Part shown: in pieces, positions 1 to 8,055 of the stretch
Layout of the letters: each line of letters opens with the position of its first letter
Position numbering within the stretch: position 1 is the first letter of the stretch
DNA from: Nocardioides sp. R-C-SC26
GTDB lineage: Bacteria > Actinomycetota > Actinomycetes > Propionibacteriales > Nocardioidaceae
Assembly (NCBI RefSeq): GCF_021246465.1
Contig: NZ_JAHRHK010000003.1
Span: forward strand, 115,025-179,024
DNA length: 64,000 nt
Reading direction: 5' to 3'
Notes under the pieces: model-generated
What the model was told of the DNA's origin: nothing
What the model saw: the letters and a program-made list of their open reading frames with translations, nothing else
Database searches by the model: none
Translations under genes and position numbers: made by a program

Positions 1-45
1 GGGGGGGGGGGGGGGCCCCCGCCCCCCCCCCCCGCGGGGGCCGTG
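1..45. repeat. G/C homopolymer tract at window edge
   Basis: Fifteen consecutive G are followed by mixed runs of C (5 and 13) and G, with almost no other base. The runs are mutually complementary and could form a very GC-rich stem just 3' of pstS, where an attenuator between pstS and the next pst gene could sit. Runs this long are also a classic sequencing or assembly artefact. Confidence 0.5.
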
Positions 46-56
46 GGTGACGGCGA

Positions 57-1160
57 TCAGCCCGAGATGGCGTCCACGAGGCCCTGGGCCTCGGCGGCGA
101 GCTCGGAGTCGAGCGGGGCCGAACCGGCCTCGCCTTCGGCGGCCTTCTGGCCGTCCTCGGAGAGGACGTAGGTCAGGTAGCCCTTGACGAGCTCGGCCTG
201 AGCGGCGTCCTCGTAGGTCTCGCAGGCGACCAGATAGGAGACGAGCAGCACCGGGTAGGAGCCCGCCTCGGTCGTGTCGCGAGCGAGGTCGATCGCCATG
301 TCGGTCTCCGGGACACCCTCGGTGCGCGGCGAGTTCGCCACCACCTGAGCGGCACCGGCGGCGCTCGGAGCGTTGAACTCCTCGCCGACACCGACGGCGA
401 CGACGCCCAGGTCGCCCGTGGCGCTGGCGTCGGCGTAGCCGATCGAGCCCTCGCCCTGGGTGACCAGGTCGATCATGCCCGAGGTGCCCTCGCCCGACGC
501 GCCGCTGAGCTCGTTCGGCCACACGCCGTCGGGCTCGAAGGTCCACGCGTCCGGGGCCGCGGCCTGGAGGTACTTGGTGAAGTTCTCGGTGGTACCCGAG
601 TCGTCACCGCGGTGCACGACCGAGATGGTGGTGTCAGGCAGGTCCACGCCGTCGTTGGTGGCGGCGATGGCCGCGTCGTCCCACGTCGTGATCTTGCCGG
701 CGAAGATGTCGGCGATCACGTCGGGCGCGAGGCTGAGCTCCTCGATGCCCGGGAGGTTGAAGACGACCGCGATCGGGCTGACGTAGGCCGGGACCTGGAT
801 GACGTTTCCGCCACCGCAGCGCTCCTGGGCGCCGGTGAGCTCACCCTCGTCGTCGTCCAGCGCCGAGTCGGTGCCGGCGAACGCGTAGGCACCGCTGATG
901 AAGTTGGCGCGACCGTCGCCCGAGCCGACCGGGTCGTAGTTGATCGTGACCTGGGAGTTGGCGGTCTGGAAGCCAGCGCGCCAGGCGTTCTGGGCCTTCT
1001 CCTGGGAGGAGGCGCCGCCGCCGCTGAGGGTGCCCTCGTAGTCGCCACCGGCGGAGTCGCTACCGCCGGCGTCGGAGTTGTTGCCCGCGCTGCAGGCCGA
1101 GAGGACGACCGCGAGAGCGGCGATGCCGGGAACGATTCCGCGGCGGATGGAGGTCTTCAC
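57..1160 (-). CDS. pstS: phosphate ABC transporter substrate-binding lipoprotein PstS
   Basis: 367 aa extracellular phosphate-binding protein, anchored to the membrane and feeding the PstCAB importer. It has a lipoprotein signal with lipobox LSAC (Cys23), a Gly/Ser/Asp-rich linker to about residue 45, then the PstS fold with the phosphate-loop signatures GGGASSQ and HRGDDSGTTENF. The start is GTG with AGGAG 8 nt upstream. Further pst genes would lie off the left edge. GTTCAC direct repeats about 80-150 bp upstream of the start indicate PhoP control under phosphate limitation. Family assignment is secure. Confidence 0.95.
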   Translation of the reverse strand: MKTSIRRGIVPGIAALAVVLSACSAGNNSDAGGSDSAGGDYEGTLSGGGASSQEKAQNAWRAGFQTANSQVTINYDPVGSGDGRANFISGAYAFAGTDSALDDDEGELTGAQERCGGGNVIQVPAYVSPIAVVFNLPGIEELSLAPDVIADIFAGKITTWDDAAIAATNDGVDLPDTTISVVHRGDDSGTTENFTKYLQAAAPDAWTFEPDGVWPNELSGASGEGTSGMIDLVTQGEGSIGYADASATGDLGVVAVGVGEEFNAPSAAGAAQVVANSPRTEGVPETDMAIDLARDTTEAGSYPVLLVSYLVACETYEDAAQAELVKGYLTYVLSEDGQKAAEGEAGSAPLDSELAAEAQGLVDAISG

Positions 1161-1239
1161 TTCGCGTTCTCCTGATGTGTCTTCTGATCTGACAACACCG
1201 GAGTCTGGGGAGGGCAGGTGGACGGATGCGTCGCCGTCG

Positions 1240-1256
1240 GTGAACGAGGAGTGAAC
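1240..1256 (-). promoter_or_regulatory. PHO box (PhoP-type direct repeats) upstream of pstS
   Basis: On the minus strand GTTCAC occurs twice with exactly 11-nt periodicity (1251-1256 and 1240-1245). A third copy at 1306-1311 is 55 nt (five periods) further upstream. Eleven-nt GTTCAC units are the hallmark of actinobacterial PhoP sites. The position about 80 bp before the pstS start fits an activator site. Confidence 0.7.
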
Positions 1257-1354
1257 GAAATCTGCCGAGTGGGCGACTCTCCCGGGTAGGCGAGACGACG
1301 ATCACGTGAACGAGGTCGGGTAGGCCTTGACACCGCCATGCCCACGGCGCCCAG

Positions 1355-1386
1355 GTTGACCCGTCTCCACCTGAAGACGGGTCAAC
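1355..1386. terminator. perfect 12-bp stem-loop terminator
   Basis: Two perfectly complementary 12-nt arms (1355-1366 and 1375-1386) flank an 8-nt loop. The distal arm contains the stop codon of the Nudix gene. It probably ends that transcript and insulates pstS. No T-run is present, as is common in actinobacteria. Confidence 0.7.
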
Positions 1387-2263
1387 GGACAGCGTGCCGC
1401 TCGATGTCGCGGATCCGGACGCCCTTGAGGTGCAGCACCAGCATCTCGCCGGGCTCCAGGGGCGATCCGAGGTCGCCCGGATCGACGCCGAGCTCGGCGA
1501 TCACCGTCGGCAGCACCGGGCGATGGGTGCAGATCACCGTGCCGCGCTTGTCGTCGAGGATGTCGGCGATCAGCTTCTCCACGCCGCGCACCGTGACGTC
1601 CTCCTCGGAGAGCCGTCGCCGGGGCTCGACGCCCCAGCCGGTGGCCGATGCGTAGGGGTCGACGGTCTGCTCGCACCGACGGCTCGGCGAGCTGACGATC
1701 CGGCTCACGTCGTAGGCGGCGAGCAGCGGCACCGCCCGCAGCGCCTGCTCCTCACCGGCCCTCAGGAGCGGACGCTCGCGATCATCGGCACGCCATGTAC
1801 GTCGCGACCGAGCGCGCCCGTGCCGCAGCACGATGACGGCTCGCGTGCGCGAGCGACGCGCCAGCGCCTCGTCGAGCGTCGCGCGATCGTGGGGATAGGT
1901 GAGGAGATCGGCGGCCTCCTCGACAGGCACCCACCGCACTTGGTCGACCTCGTCGTCTGGCAGACGGACCGAGGTGTCGGTGCTGCCGACCGTGCGCCCC
2001 GCCCAGTACTGCACGCTCTTGGTGCGAGGGCGGCCGTCGCGCAACGGCGCGATCGGATAGTGCTGCGTCGTCAACGGCAGGCAGAGCCGCACATGGAGTC
2101 CGGTCTCCTCCGCCACCTCGCGGACGGCGGCGGCAGCGGGGTGCTCGCCCCGATCGACCTTGCCCTTCGGGAAGGACCAGTCGTCGTACTTCGGTCGGTG
2201 GACCAGCAGCACCTGGCGCCCAGGACGGAACACGACCACACCTGCCGCGAGCACGTCGACCAC
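1382..2263 (-). CDS. Nudix hydrolase / histidine phosphatase fusion (MutT1-like)
   Basis: About 293 aa. The N-terminal Nudix domain carries the full Nudix box (GKVDRGEH...REVAEETGL, residues about 35-57). The C-terminal phosphoglycerate-mutase-like domain starts with the catalytic RHG motif (LRHGRARS) and has a later CTHRP. This is the architecture of mycobacterial MutT1, which hydrolyses 8-oxo-(d)GTP and diadenosine polyphosphates; the substrate here is inferred. The start is set at GTG 2263, with GTG 2254 as the alternative; no clear Shine-Dalgarno is seen. It is divergent from the next gene across about 50 bp. Confidence 0.88.
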   Translation of the reverse strand: MVDVLAAGVVVFRPGRQVLLVHRPKYDDWSFPKGKVDRGEHPAAAAVREVAEETGLHVRLCLPLTTQHYPIAPLRDGRPRTKSVQYWAGRTVGSTDTSVRLPDDEVDQVRWVPVEEAADLLTYPHDRATLDEALARRSRTRAVIVLRHGRARSRRTWRADDRERPLLRAGEEQALRAVPLLAAYDVSRIVSSPSRRCEQTVDPYASATGWGVEPRRRLSEEDVTVRGVEKLIADILDDKRGTVICTHRPVLPTVIAELGVDPGDLGSPLEPGEMLVLHLKGVRIRDIERHAVR

Positions 2264-2311
2264 CTGGCTAGTCTGCCCAGACGATCCGACAACGAGGAGA
2301 CCGGCAAGCGA

Positions 2312-3361
2312 ATGTCTCACCGACGTGTGATCACGATCGCAGGCGCCGCGGTCGTGCTGGCGCTCGTGGCCGGCATCCTCGCGTGGCGGTGGTGGCCAGA
2401 CGAGGCGACCCGCCTGGAGTCGGCAGTCACCGGGGCACCGGCAGCCGAGCGCTACGCATGGACCGACTGGGCGGCCGTACGGCGCAGCGCGGACATGGAG
2501 CTGACCGCGACATCGCCTGCGAACGACGTCGAGGAGCTGCTCTCCCGTGGGTTCGACGCGGACTTGGTGTCCACCTCCGCGCTGGGCGAGTCGGCCGCGG
2601 TGATGCAGACCGACTTCGGCTTCTCCCCCGCGACCGCCGACTGGGAGCTGCTCAGCCAGGGGGAGAAGACCTCCTCGATCACGCTGCGCCTGACCGACGT
2701 CGTGGACTTCGACGACGTGACGGACAACCTCCGCTCGCTGGAGTACGCCGAGCCGTCGACAGCCGAGGGCACATGGTCGACCGACTCGGCGACGGCGCCC
2801 ATCACGGCCCGCGTGACGCCCGAGCTGGCGTTCGTCGCGCTCGACGTCGAGCGCCGGCTCGTATTCGCCAGCAGCTCGGCGGCCGGTGTCGACGTCGCAC
2901 GCGATGCCGCAGCGGCCGAGGACAACCACCCCGTGCCCGACGGCGTTCTCGCCGCGCTCGGCGACGCCGCGACCGCCGTCGTGTACACCGGCGCGCAGGC
3001 CTGCAGCGAGCTGGCGATGGGGCATGCCGACGCCGGCGAGCAGGCCACCGCGGACGCGCTCGTCGCCGCAGCCGGCCCCGTCGATCCGATGACCGGCTAC
3101 GGGTTCGGGCTGACGGCGTCCGGCGCGCTCACCGCAGCCCTCTCCTTCGAGGACGACGAGCGCGCGCGCCGGAACGCCGACTCACGCGCCGTGCTCGCGG
3201 CCGGCCCGGCGCCCGGTCAGGGCAGTACGTTCGCCGACCGGTTCGCCGTCGAGGAGGTCGTCGCCGACGGTTCGGTCGTGACGATGCACCTGGACGCCGT
3301 CGCCGGCGCGTACGCGTTCTCCGATCTCAGTACCGGTCCGGTGCTGTTCGCGACCTGCTGA
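2312..3361 (+). CDS. membrane-anchored protein of unknown function
   Basis: 349 aa. A short basic N-terminus is followed by one membrane helix (about residues 6-27) and a long acidic, Ala/Asp-rich extracytoplasmic region with no catalytic motif I recognise. A single Cys pair is possible (TGAQACSEL and the C-terminal FATC). GAGGAGA lies 11 nt before the ATG. It is divergent from the MutT1-like gene, so probably single and independently transcribed. Confidence 0.7.
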   Translation: MSHRRVITIAGAAVVLALVAGILAWRWWPDEATRLESAVTGAPAAERYAWTDWAAVRRSADMELTATSPANDVEELLSRGFDADLVSTSALGESAAVMQTDFGFSPATADWELLSQGEKTSSITLRLTDVVDFDDVTDNLRSLEYAEPSTAEGTWSTDSATAPITARVTPELAFVALDVERRLVFASSSAAGVDVARDAAAAEDNHPVPDGVLAALGDAATAVVYTGAQACSELAMGHADAGEQATADALVAAAGPVDPMTGYGFGLTASGALTAALSFEDDERARRNADSRAVLAAGPAPGQGSTFADRFAVEEVVADGSVVTMHLDAVAGAYAFSDLSTGPVLFATC

Positions 3362-3420
3362 GAGGCCGCGCCAGCGGACTCCACCTCACCGCCGACGCCC
3401 GTCGCACGAGGCGTGCGCGG

Positions 3421-3573
3421 TCAGGCCGACGGGGCCACGCCGAGGATGCGGTCGATCTCGTCGGCCGACAACGGGCCCTCGGACTCGGTCGCGGCGATGA
3501 TCAGGTTCGTGGTGAGCTCGACCTCGCCGAGCAGGTCGACGTCCTCCAGCGACACGTCGAACTGGTCGTACAT
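3421..3573 (-). CDS. small acidic protein, 50 aa
   Basis: A 50 aa protein, strongly acidic and predicted helical, ending LSADEIDRILGVAPSA. The ATG is preceded by GGGAGGA at 5 nt, which sets the start and rejects longer readings. The DEIDRILG ending resembles short sigma-interacting or regulatory actinobacterial proteins, but no family is assigned. Confidence 0.6.
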   Translation of the reverse strand: MYDQFDVSLEDVDLLGEVELTTNLIIAATESEGPLSADEIDRILGVAPSA

Positions 3574-3767
3574 GGGTCCTCCCCACCTCTGCTGCCCCCG
3601 AATGGCCGTGCTGACCACCCTACGCCGCACGCGTGAGGCAGGCCGATGGCTAGATCGGGCCATTCCCACCTGACGCCGTTCTGACGGATCGAACCGGTCG
3701 CCGAAAAGCAACGGACTGCGGCCCGGCGCCCCGCAGGACGACGAGCCGCAGCCCGGTGTTGCGTGTG

Positions 3768-3799
3768 TGATCTAGCTAGGCGTACCTAGGGGCAGATCA
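3768..3799 (-). terminator. imperfect hairpin at end of csp
   Basis: Outer arms TGATCT/AGATCA and inner arms TAGG/CCTA form an interrupted stem that includes the csp stop codon. A second GC stem (CTGCGGC/GCCGCAG) follows further downstream near 3716-3751. Together they plausibly end the cold-shock transcript. Confidence 0.45.
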
Positions 3800-4000
3800 G
3801 ACAGCGCGGACGTTCTCCGCCTGCGGGCCCTTCGGGCCCTGGGTGACGTCGAACTCGACCTTCTGGTTCTCGTCGAGGGACTTGTAGCCCTGCGTCTGGA
3901 TGGCCGAGTAGTGCACGAAAACGTCGTCGCCGCCGTCCTCCTGCGCGATGAAGCCGAAGCCCTTCTCAGCGTTGAACCACTTCACGGTGCCCTGAGCCAT
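3797..4000 (-). CDS. cspA: cold shock protein (CspA family)
   Basis: 67 aa, a single cold-shock domain with RNA-binding motifs RNP1 (KGFGFIA) and RNP2 (VFVHYSAI). It is a nucleic-acid chaperone that melts mRNA structure. AGGAG lies about 11 nt before the ATG. The gap of about 300 bp upstream leaves room for the long structured leader usual in csp mRNAs. Actinobacteria carry several paralogues, so this need not be the cold-inducible one. Confidence 0.95.
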   Translation of the reverse strand: MAQGTVKWFNAEKGFGFIAQEDGGDDVFVHYSAIQTQGYKSLDENQKVEFDVTQGPKGPQAENVRAV

Positions 4001-4316
4001 AGTGCTCGTTACTCCTTGTATCGGGGCGAGAGCCGCCACCTCGGCGACCCACAGCAGGCGCGGTGACACGTCGCTCCGATCCGTGATTGGTAGCACCACA
4101 AAGCAGAAACGCCGTCGGATCACAAACTCCGCGGGCGTCAGACCAGCTGGAACTTGCACCTGTTGCAGTACTGACACTACCGGCAACTTCGCTCTCGCCC
4201 ACCGTCCGGGGCGATCCAATTTCGGCAGCTCCCGTGAACTTCTGTCGACGGAGCGGTAACCACGGACGAGCGCACGCGGCTCGCGAGGGGCCGGAGCGAG
4301 CCTCGGAACGTGTCAG

Positions 4317-4389
4317 TAGGCCCTGTCGGGCTCGAACCGACGACCCTCGGATTAAAAGTCCGGTGCTCTACCAACTGAGCTAAGGGCCC
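4317..4389 (-). tRNA. tRNA-Lys (anticodon TTT)
   Basis: 73 nt. The acceptor stem GGGCCCT pairs with AGGGCCT (one G-U). The D-arm (TTAGCTCAGTTGGTAGAGC), anticodon loop CTTTTAA and T-loop TTCGAGC are all canonical. CCA is not encoded. Confidence 0.95.
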
Positions 4390-4463
4390 GTGCTCACCCT
4401 ACGCGGGGGGCGGGGTCGCGCCGGTACGGGCTCCAGTGCCGCCGGCGACACTAGGCTGCACCC

Positions 4464-5294
4464 GTGCCGGCGCCGACGTTCCTCTGCATCGGCGCGCAGA
4501 AGTGCGGGACGACGTGGCTGGCGGAGATGGTGCGGCGCCACCCCCAGGTCGCCACGGGCACCCGCAAGGAGCTTCACTTCTTCAACCACGAGGCCGCGTA
4601 CGCGCGTGGCTTGGACTGGTACGAGGCGCAGTTCCCCGCCTCCCCCGGCGCTCGCGCGATCGGCGAGTTCACCCCCAACTACTGGTGGACGACCGGCGTC
4701 GGCTCGGGCGACCACACGCTCGGCTCGGCGGAACGGATCGCCGCCGCCTATCCCGATCTGCGGCTGGTGCTGTGCCTGCGCGACCCGGTCGATCGGGCCG
4801 TCAGCGCCTACTTCCACAACATGCAGGCAGGTCGGATCGCGCCGACGACGTCGCTCCGCACGGCGATCGGCGAACGCCCGGGACTACGGGAGTTCAGCCG
4901 CTACGCGACCCAGCTCGACGCCTGGCTGCGGCACTACCCGCTCGAGCGTTTCGCCGTCCTGGTCTACGAGGAGGACATCCGACCCGACGAGGCGAAGCCC
5001 GGGGCCCTGCGCCGTGTCTTCACCCATCTCGACGTCGACCCCGACTTCGTGCCGCGCACGCTCACCGGCCGGGTGAACGTGCGGGCCGATCACTTCGAGA
5101 TGCGCCGCCGTCATGCGCACGGATGGCGCCGCGCGGCGATGGACCGCATGCCCGAGCGCATACGGCGCTCACCGCGATGGACGATCACGATCGACGATGC
5201 GCAGCTGCACCAGCTGCGCGAGGAGTTGACGCCCGAGATCCTCGCGCTCGAGGACCGGCTCGGGCGCCGCCTGCCGTGGGCACGCGCCACCTGA
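4464..5294 (+). CDS. PAPS-dependent sulfotransferase
   Basis: 276 aa, transferring sulfate from PAPS to an unknown acceptor (carbohydrate or lipid). The 5'-phosphosulfate loop is GAQKCGTTWL near the N-terminus, and the 3'-phosphate-binding motif is CLRDPVDRAVSAYFH at about residues 95-110; both are intact. The GTG start lies 6 nt after a TAGGCT -10 box, so the mRNA is probably leaderless. It stands alone after tRNA-Lys. The acceptor cannot be deduced. Confidence 0.9.
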   Translation: MPAPTFLCIGAQKCGTTWLAEMVRRHPQVATGTRKELHFFNHEAAYARGLDWYEAQFPASPGARAIGEFTPNYWWTTGVGSGDHTLGSAERIAAAYPDLRLVLCLRDPVDRAVSAYFHNMQAGRIAPTTSLRTAIGERPGLREFSRYATQLDAWLRHYPLERFAVLVYEEDIRPDEAKPGALRRVFTHLDVDPDFVPRTLTGRVNVRADHFEMRRRHAHGWRRAAMDRMPERIRRSPRWTITIDDAQLHQLREELTPEILALEDRLGRRLPWARAT

Positions 5295-5351
5295 GGATCA
5301 CCGCGGCCCCACCCGCACCATCCTCTGCGCCCCATCCGTTACATTCAGCGC

Positions 5352-5669
5352 GTGTTCGACCGGGCGATGAGTTGCAGGCGTGACGGCGACGTCCTCGTCG
5401 TCGCCGGCACGATCGACGAGCACCGGATCACCGATCTCGACGACGAGGTCAGCAAGTACCTGGCCGAATGCCCGTCCGGGACGATCGACGTCGGCGCCGT
5501 GGAGTTCCTGCCGAGCGCGGCGATCGGCGTCCTGGCCATGGCATGGTCGCGAGCGATCCAGCGTGGCGACGGCCTGACGCTCGTCGCTCCTCCCGGCACC
5601 CACGCAGCGACCACATTGACGATCAGCGGGCTCCCGGTCTCCGCGACGCGCCCGACGTCGGGCGACTGA
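5352..5669 (+). CDS. STAS-domain anti-sigma factor antagonist-like protein
   Basis: 105 aa with a STAS fold: VVAGTIDEH, then FLPSAAIGVLAMA, where the Ser after FLP sits at the usual phospho-acceptor position of SpoIIAA/RsbV proteins. It would bind an anti-sigma kinase such as the RsbW-like protein encoded convergently at 5706-6125. The GTG start lies 6 nt behind TACATT, so it is probably leaderless. The partner is inferred from proximity only. Confidence 0.8.
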   Translation: MFDRAMSCRRDGDVLVVAGTIDEHRITDLDDEVSKYLAECPSGTIDVGAVEFLPSAAIGVLAMAWSRAIQRGDGLTLVAPPGTHAATTLTISGLPVSATRPTSGD

Positions 5670-5705
5670 ACCGACCTGCGGACGCTGGTGTCGCGGCCGC
5701 GGCCG

Positions 5706-6125
5706 TCAGTCGCGGACGATCGCGGTGACGGTGGTGCCGTCGGAGGTGTCCACGGTCCACGAGGCGCTGACGGCGTCGACGACGAGGAGCCCACGCCCAC
5801 CGGCGTCTGAGAGAGAAGCACGTTCCAAACGAGGGAGACCGGTGCCCCCGGCGTCGGTCACCGAGACGGCGACCACGCCGTCGATGACCCACCACCGCGC
5901 GCAGACACGGTCCTCCTCGTCCGGCACGCCGTGGATCATCGCGTTCATCAAGAGCTCGCTCAGCACCACGACGGCATTGCGCACCACCTGCTCGGAGCAG
6001 CCGGCAGCGACGAGCTCGTCGGCGAGCTGACGGCGCGTGATCGAGATCGCGGGTACCTCGCAGGGCACTGCGACCTCGGTGCCCTTGGCACCGCTGGCGG
6101 TGATGAAGTCTGAGAAGCGCGGCAT
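5706..6125 (-). CDS. RsbW-like ATP-binding regulator (anti-sigma kinase family)
   Basis: 139 aa HATPase_c_2 protein. The N-box is ELLMNAMIHG, G1 is DAGG and G2 is GGRGLLVVD, all intact, so ATP binding is expected. Such proteins bind a sigma factor or phosphorylate a STAS antagonist. AAGGTGG precedes the ATG. It faces the STAS gene, with the two stop codons 36 bp apart. Whether it binds a sigma factor is unknown. Confidence 0.82.
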   Translation of the reverse strand: MPRFSDFITASGAKGTEVAVPCEVPAISITRRQLADELVAAGCSEQVVRNAVVVLSELLMNAMIHGVPDEEDRVCARWWVIDGVVAVSVTDAGGTGLPRLERASLSDAGGRGLLVVDAVSASWTVDTSDGTTVTAIVRD

Positions 6126-6168
6126 CGTGGTCCACCTTCCGTTCGATTCGGACGCGTGGGGTCGGCGA

Positions 6169-7113
6169 TCAGCGTCGATGAGGATGGTCGACGTAGGCGA
6201 GGACCCGGTTGAACAGCGACGTCGCGAGCATCGGGTCTGGTCGGGCATCGGGCGGCGACTCGAGGTCGGCGACGACGCCAGCGGCGCCGAGGACCCCTGC
6301 ATCCGCCGCGATCGCCGCGCACACCCGGGCGGCGTCACGGACGGCGACCGGCTCGACGGTCCACATCGCCTCGAAGAGCCGATCCCGGTCGGGGACGTCG
6401 TGCTGCCCTGGGAGTTCCCACGCCGAGAGCGCCGCCGGGAGGTCGGCGCTGTCGCACACGACCGTCCACTCCCGCCGCATGGGGTGATCGGCGGCCAGCG
6501 GCACCAGGTAGGGGAGTTCGGTCGTGGCGAGCTCCCGCGGAAAGTCGGCGAAGACGAACGTCGAGGCGGTCGTGCGCGCAAGATCGGTCCAGCGCTGCTC
6601 GGCCGCCGCGTAGTGACGTTGCAACTGGAACGAGCCGAACACGTGCGCCCGGTGGGACCGGGCACAGAACTCGTCCTCGATCGCCCACGACAGACCGATC
6701 AGGGTGGACTTGCGCAAGCGCTGGGCGGCGAGATGAGGGTGGCTACGACGCAACCGGGCGAAGACCGACGGCGGCTCCGCCCGGCGTGCGTGAGCGCCGC
6801 CTGTCGACACAGCCGGTTCGCCACCACCGGAGAGGGGCGCGTCGGTGCCGGCGAGCACGTGCCGGATCGCGACGTCGAGACGGACACCGCCGTCGCGGTT
6901 CGCCACCACCGTCTGAACGGTGGCGACCAACGACTCCGGATAGCGGCGATGGCCGGAGGGAAGACGATGAGGAACAGGGAACCCGTATCGGGTCTCCCAC
7001 ACGCGCAGGGTCGCCGCGGACACACCCGTACGATCAGCGAGCTCGCCGATGGTCAGGCCGGCGGCCTCATCCGGCCGCAGCTCGTTCTGCTCAGCATTCG
7101 ACAGCGCGTTCAT
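6169..7113 (-). CDS. MerR-family regulator with DICT sensory domain
   Basis: 314 aa. The N-terminal MerR winged helix (LTIGELADRTGVSAATLRVW then GFPVPHRL.SGHRRY) is followed by a linker and a DICT domain (about residues 130-300, containing LIGLSWAIEDE and FVFADFP). DICT is linked in prokaryotes to cyclic-nucleotide or light signalling. The start is placed at ATG 7113, which has GAGGA just upstream; ATG 7134 would add 7 residues. The RsbW-like gene follows 43 bp downstream and may be co-transcribed. Confidence 0.85.
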   Translation of the reverse strand: MNALSNAEQNELRPDEAAGLTIGELADRTGVSAATLRVWETRYGFPVPHRLPSGHRRYPESLVATVQTVVANRDGGVRLDVAIRHVLAGTDAPLSGGGEPAVSTGGAHARRAEPPSVFARLRRSHPHLAAQRLRKSTLIGLSWAIEDEFCARSHRAHVFGSFQLQRHYAAAEQRWTDLARTTASTFVFADFPRELATTELPYLVPLAADHPMRREWTVVCDSADLPAALSAWELPGQHDVPDRDRLFEAMWTVEPVAVRDAARVCAAIAADAGVLGAAGVVADLESPPDARPDPMLATSLFNRVLAYVDHPHRR

Positions 7114-7221
7114 GACATCCTCATCATTGCGCATCCCAACTTCTACGCCGTGTCTAGACCTTGACGGTGCGCGGCCTCCGGTGCGGTCGTGGCGTCAGCC
7201 TCTTCTCGCGGACCTCGCTCG

Positions 7222-7902
7222 TCAGGACACGAGGGCCTCAGCGCTCGGGTCCGCCCCGAGGCCGCGGGCAAGGCCCCACAGCACGGCCTGAGTGCGACGC
7301 TCGACGCCCATCTTCCGGTAGGCGCTGCGGATGTAGGTCTTCACGGAGTTGATGCTCAGTTGCAGCTCCTCGCCGATCTCGCGATTGCTGTGGCCGGCCA
7401 CGATCAACGCCACGATGTCGGCCTCGCGCGGCGTGAGCCCGGCGTCATCGACGAACGTGACGGCCTCGGCCTCGACGATCTCGCCCGCAGCCTCGGCGCC
7501 CGATGCCATCGCGACCACCGGGACCTCGGCGCGCTGCGCAGGCTCCTCGAAACGACCGTCGACGAGCTTCTCCACCGAGACCACGAGCTGAGAAGCGGTG
7601 AGGGACTTGGAGAGCAGGGGGTTGGCCGGCTGCGCGGGGAGCTGGTCGCGTCCGGCCCAGGTGTAGACCGCGGCCTGGGCGTGACCGGCGGTCTGCAGGT
7701 CGCGCAGGAGCGAGGCCGACATACTGGACTGCCCCATCGGCTCGTACAGCACGGCGTCGAGCTCGGCGGGGCGCGCGATGGCGTCGCGGTAGTCGAGGAC
7801 CACGACGCGCTCGGCGTAGGGCTCCAGCAACTTGGCGAATCCGGCCTGGGCCAGGTCGCTGTCGTCGACCAGCGTGATCTGCAGCGGAGCGTTCATAGCC
7901 AT
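7222..7902 (-). CDS. LuxR-family response regulator with atypical receiver
   Basis: 226 aa. The N-terminal half is receiver-like (TLVDDSDLAQAGF has the acidic pair), but the phospho-acceptor strand reads DAVLYEP, with Glu where Asp is expected, and the later Lys lies in LLSKSLTA. The C-terminal LuxR helix-turn-helix (LTPREADIVALIVAGHSNRE through VKTYIRSAYRKMGV) is complete. GGAGG sits 5 nt before the ATG. No histidine kinase is adjacent, so phosphorylation-independent action is plausible. Confidence 0.87.
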   Translation of the reverse strand: MAMNAPLQITLVDDSDLAQAGFAKLLEPYAERVVVLDYRDAIARPAELDAVLYEPMGQSSMSASLLRDLQTAGHAQAAVYTWAGRDQLPAQPANPLLSKSLTASQLVVSVEKLVDGRFEEPAQRAEVPVVAMASGAEAAGEIVEAEAVTFVDDAGLTPREADIVALIVAGHSNREIGEELQLSINSVKTYIRSAYRKMGVERRTQAVLWGLARGLGADPSAEALVS

Positions 7903-7973
7903 GGATCCTCCCGAAGCGATGTCGACGTCGCACTTCGACGTCTTGTTGAGATATTAGACAGAACCTCGACATC

Positions 7974-7993
7974 TTGTCCACATCTGTGGACAA
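7974..7993. promoter_or_regulatory. inverted pair of DnaA-box sequences
   Basis: TTGTCCACA, a 2-nt spacer, then TGTGGACAA: a perfect 9-bp inverted repeat. Each arm equals the high-GC actinobacterial DnaA box. It lies about 75 bp upstream of the LuxR start, next to a TAATAT-like -10 element read on the minus strand. It could be DnaA-responsive control or a DnaA titration/reactivation site. DnaA binding is inferred. Confidence 0.55.
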
Positions 7994-8055
7994 CTCGGTG
8001 GAAAACCTCGACGCGACGACGTCGGACGACGAAGCGGCGCGGCGCGCCGGCAGCC

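Noticed and set aside
2383-3636. 417-codon plus-strand frame
   Set aside because: Shadow of the membrane-anchored protein gene in another frame; Arg-rich.
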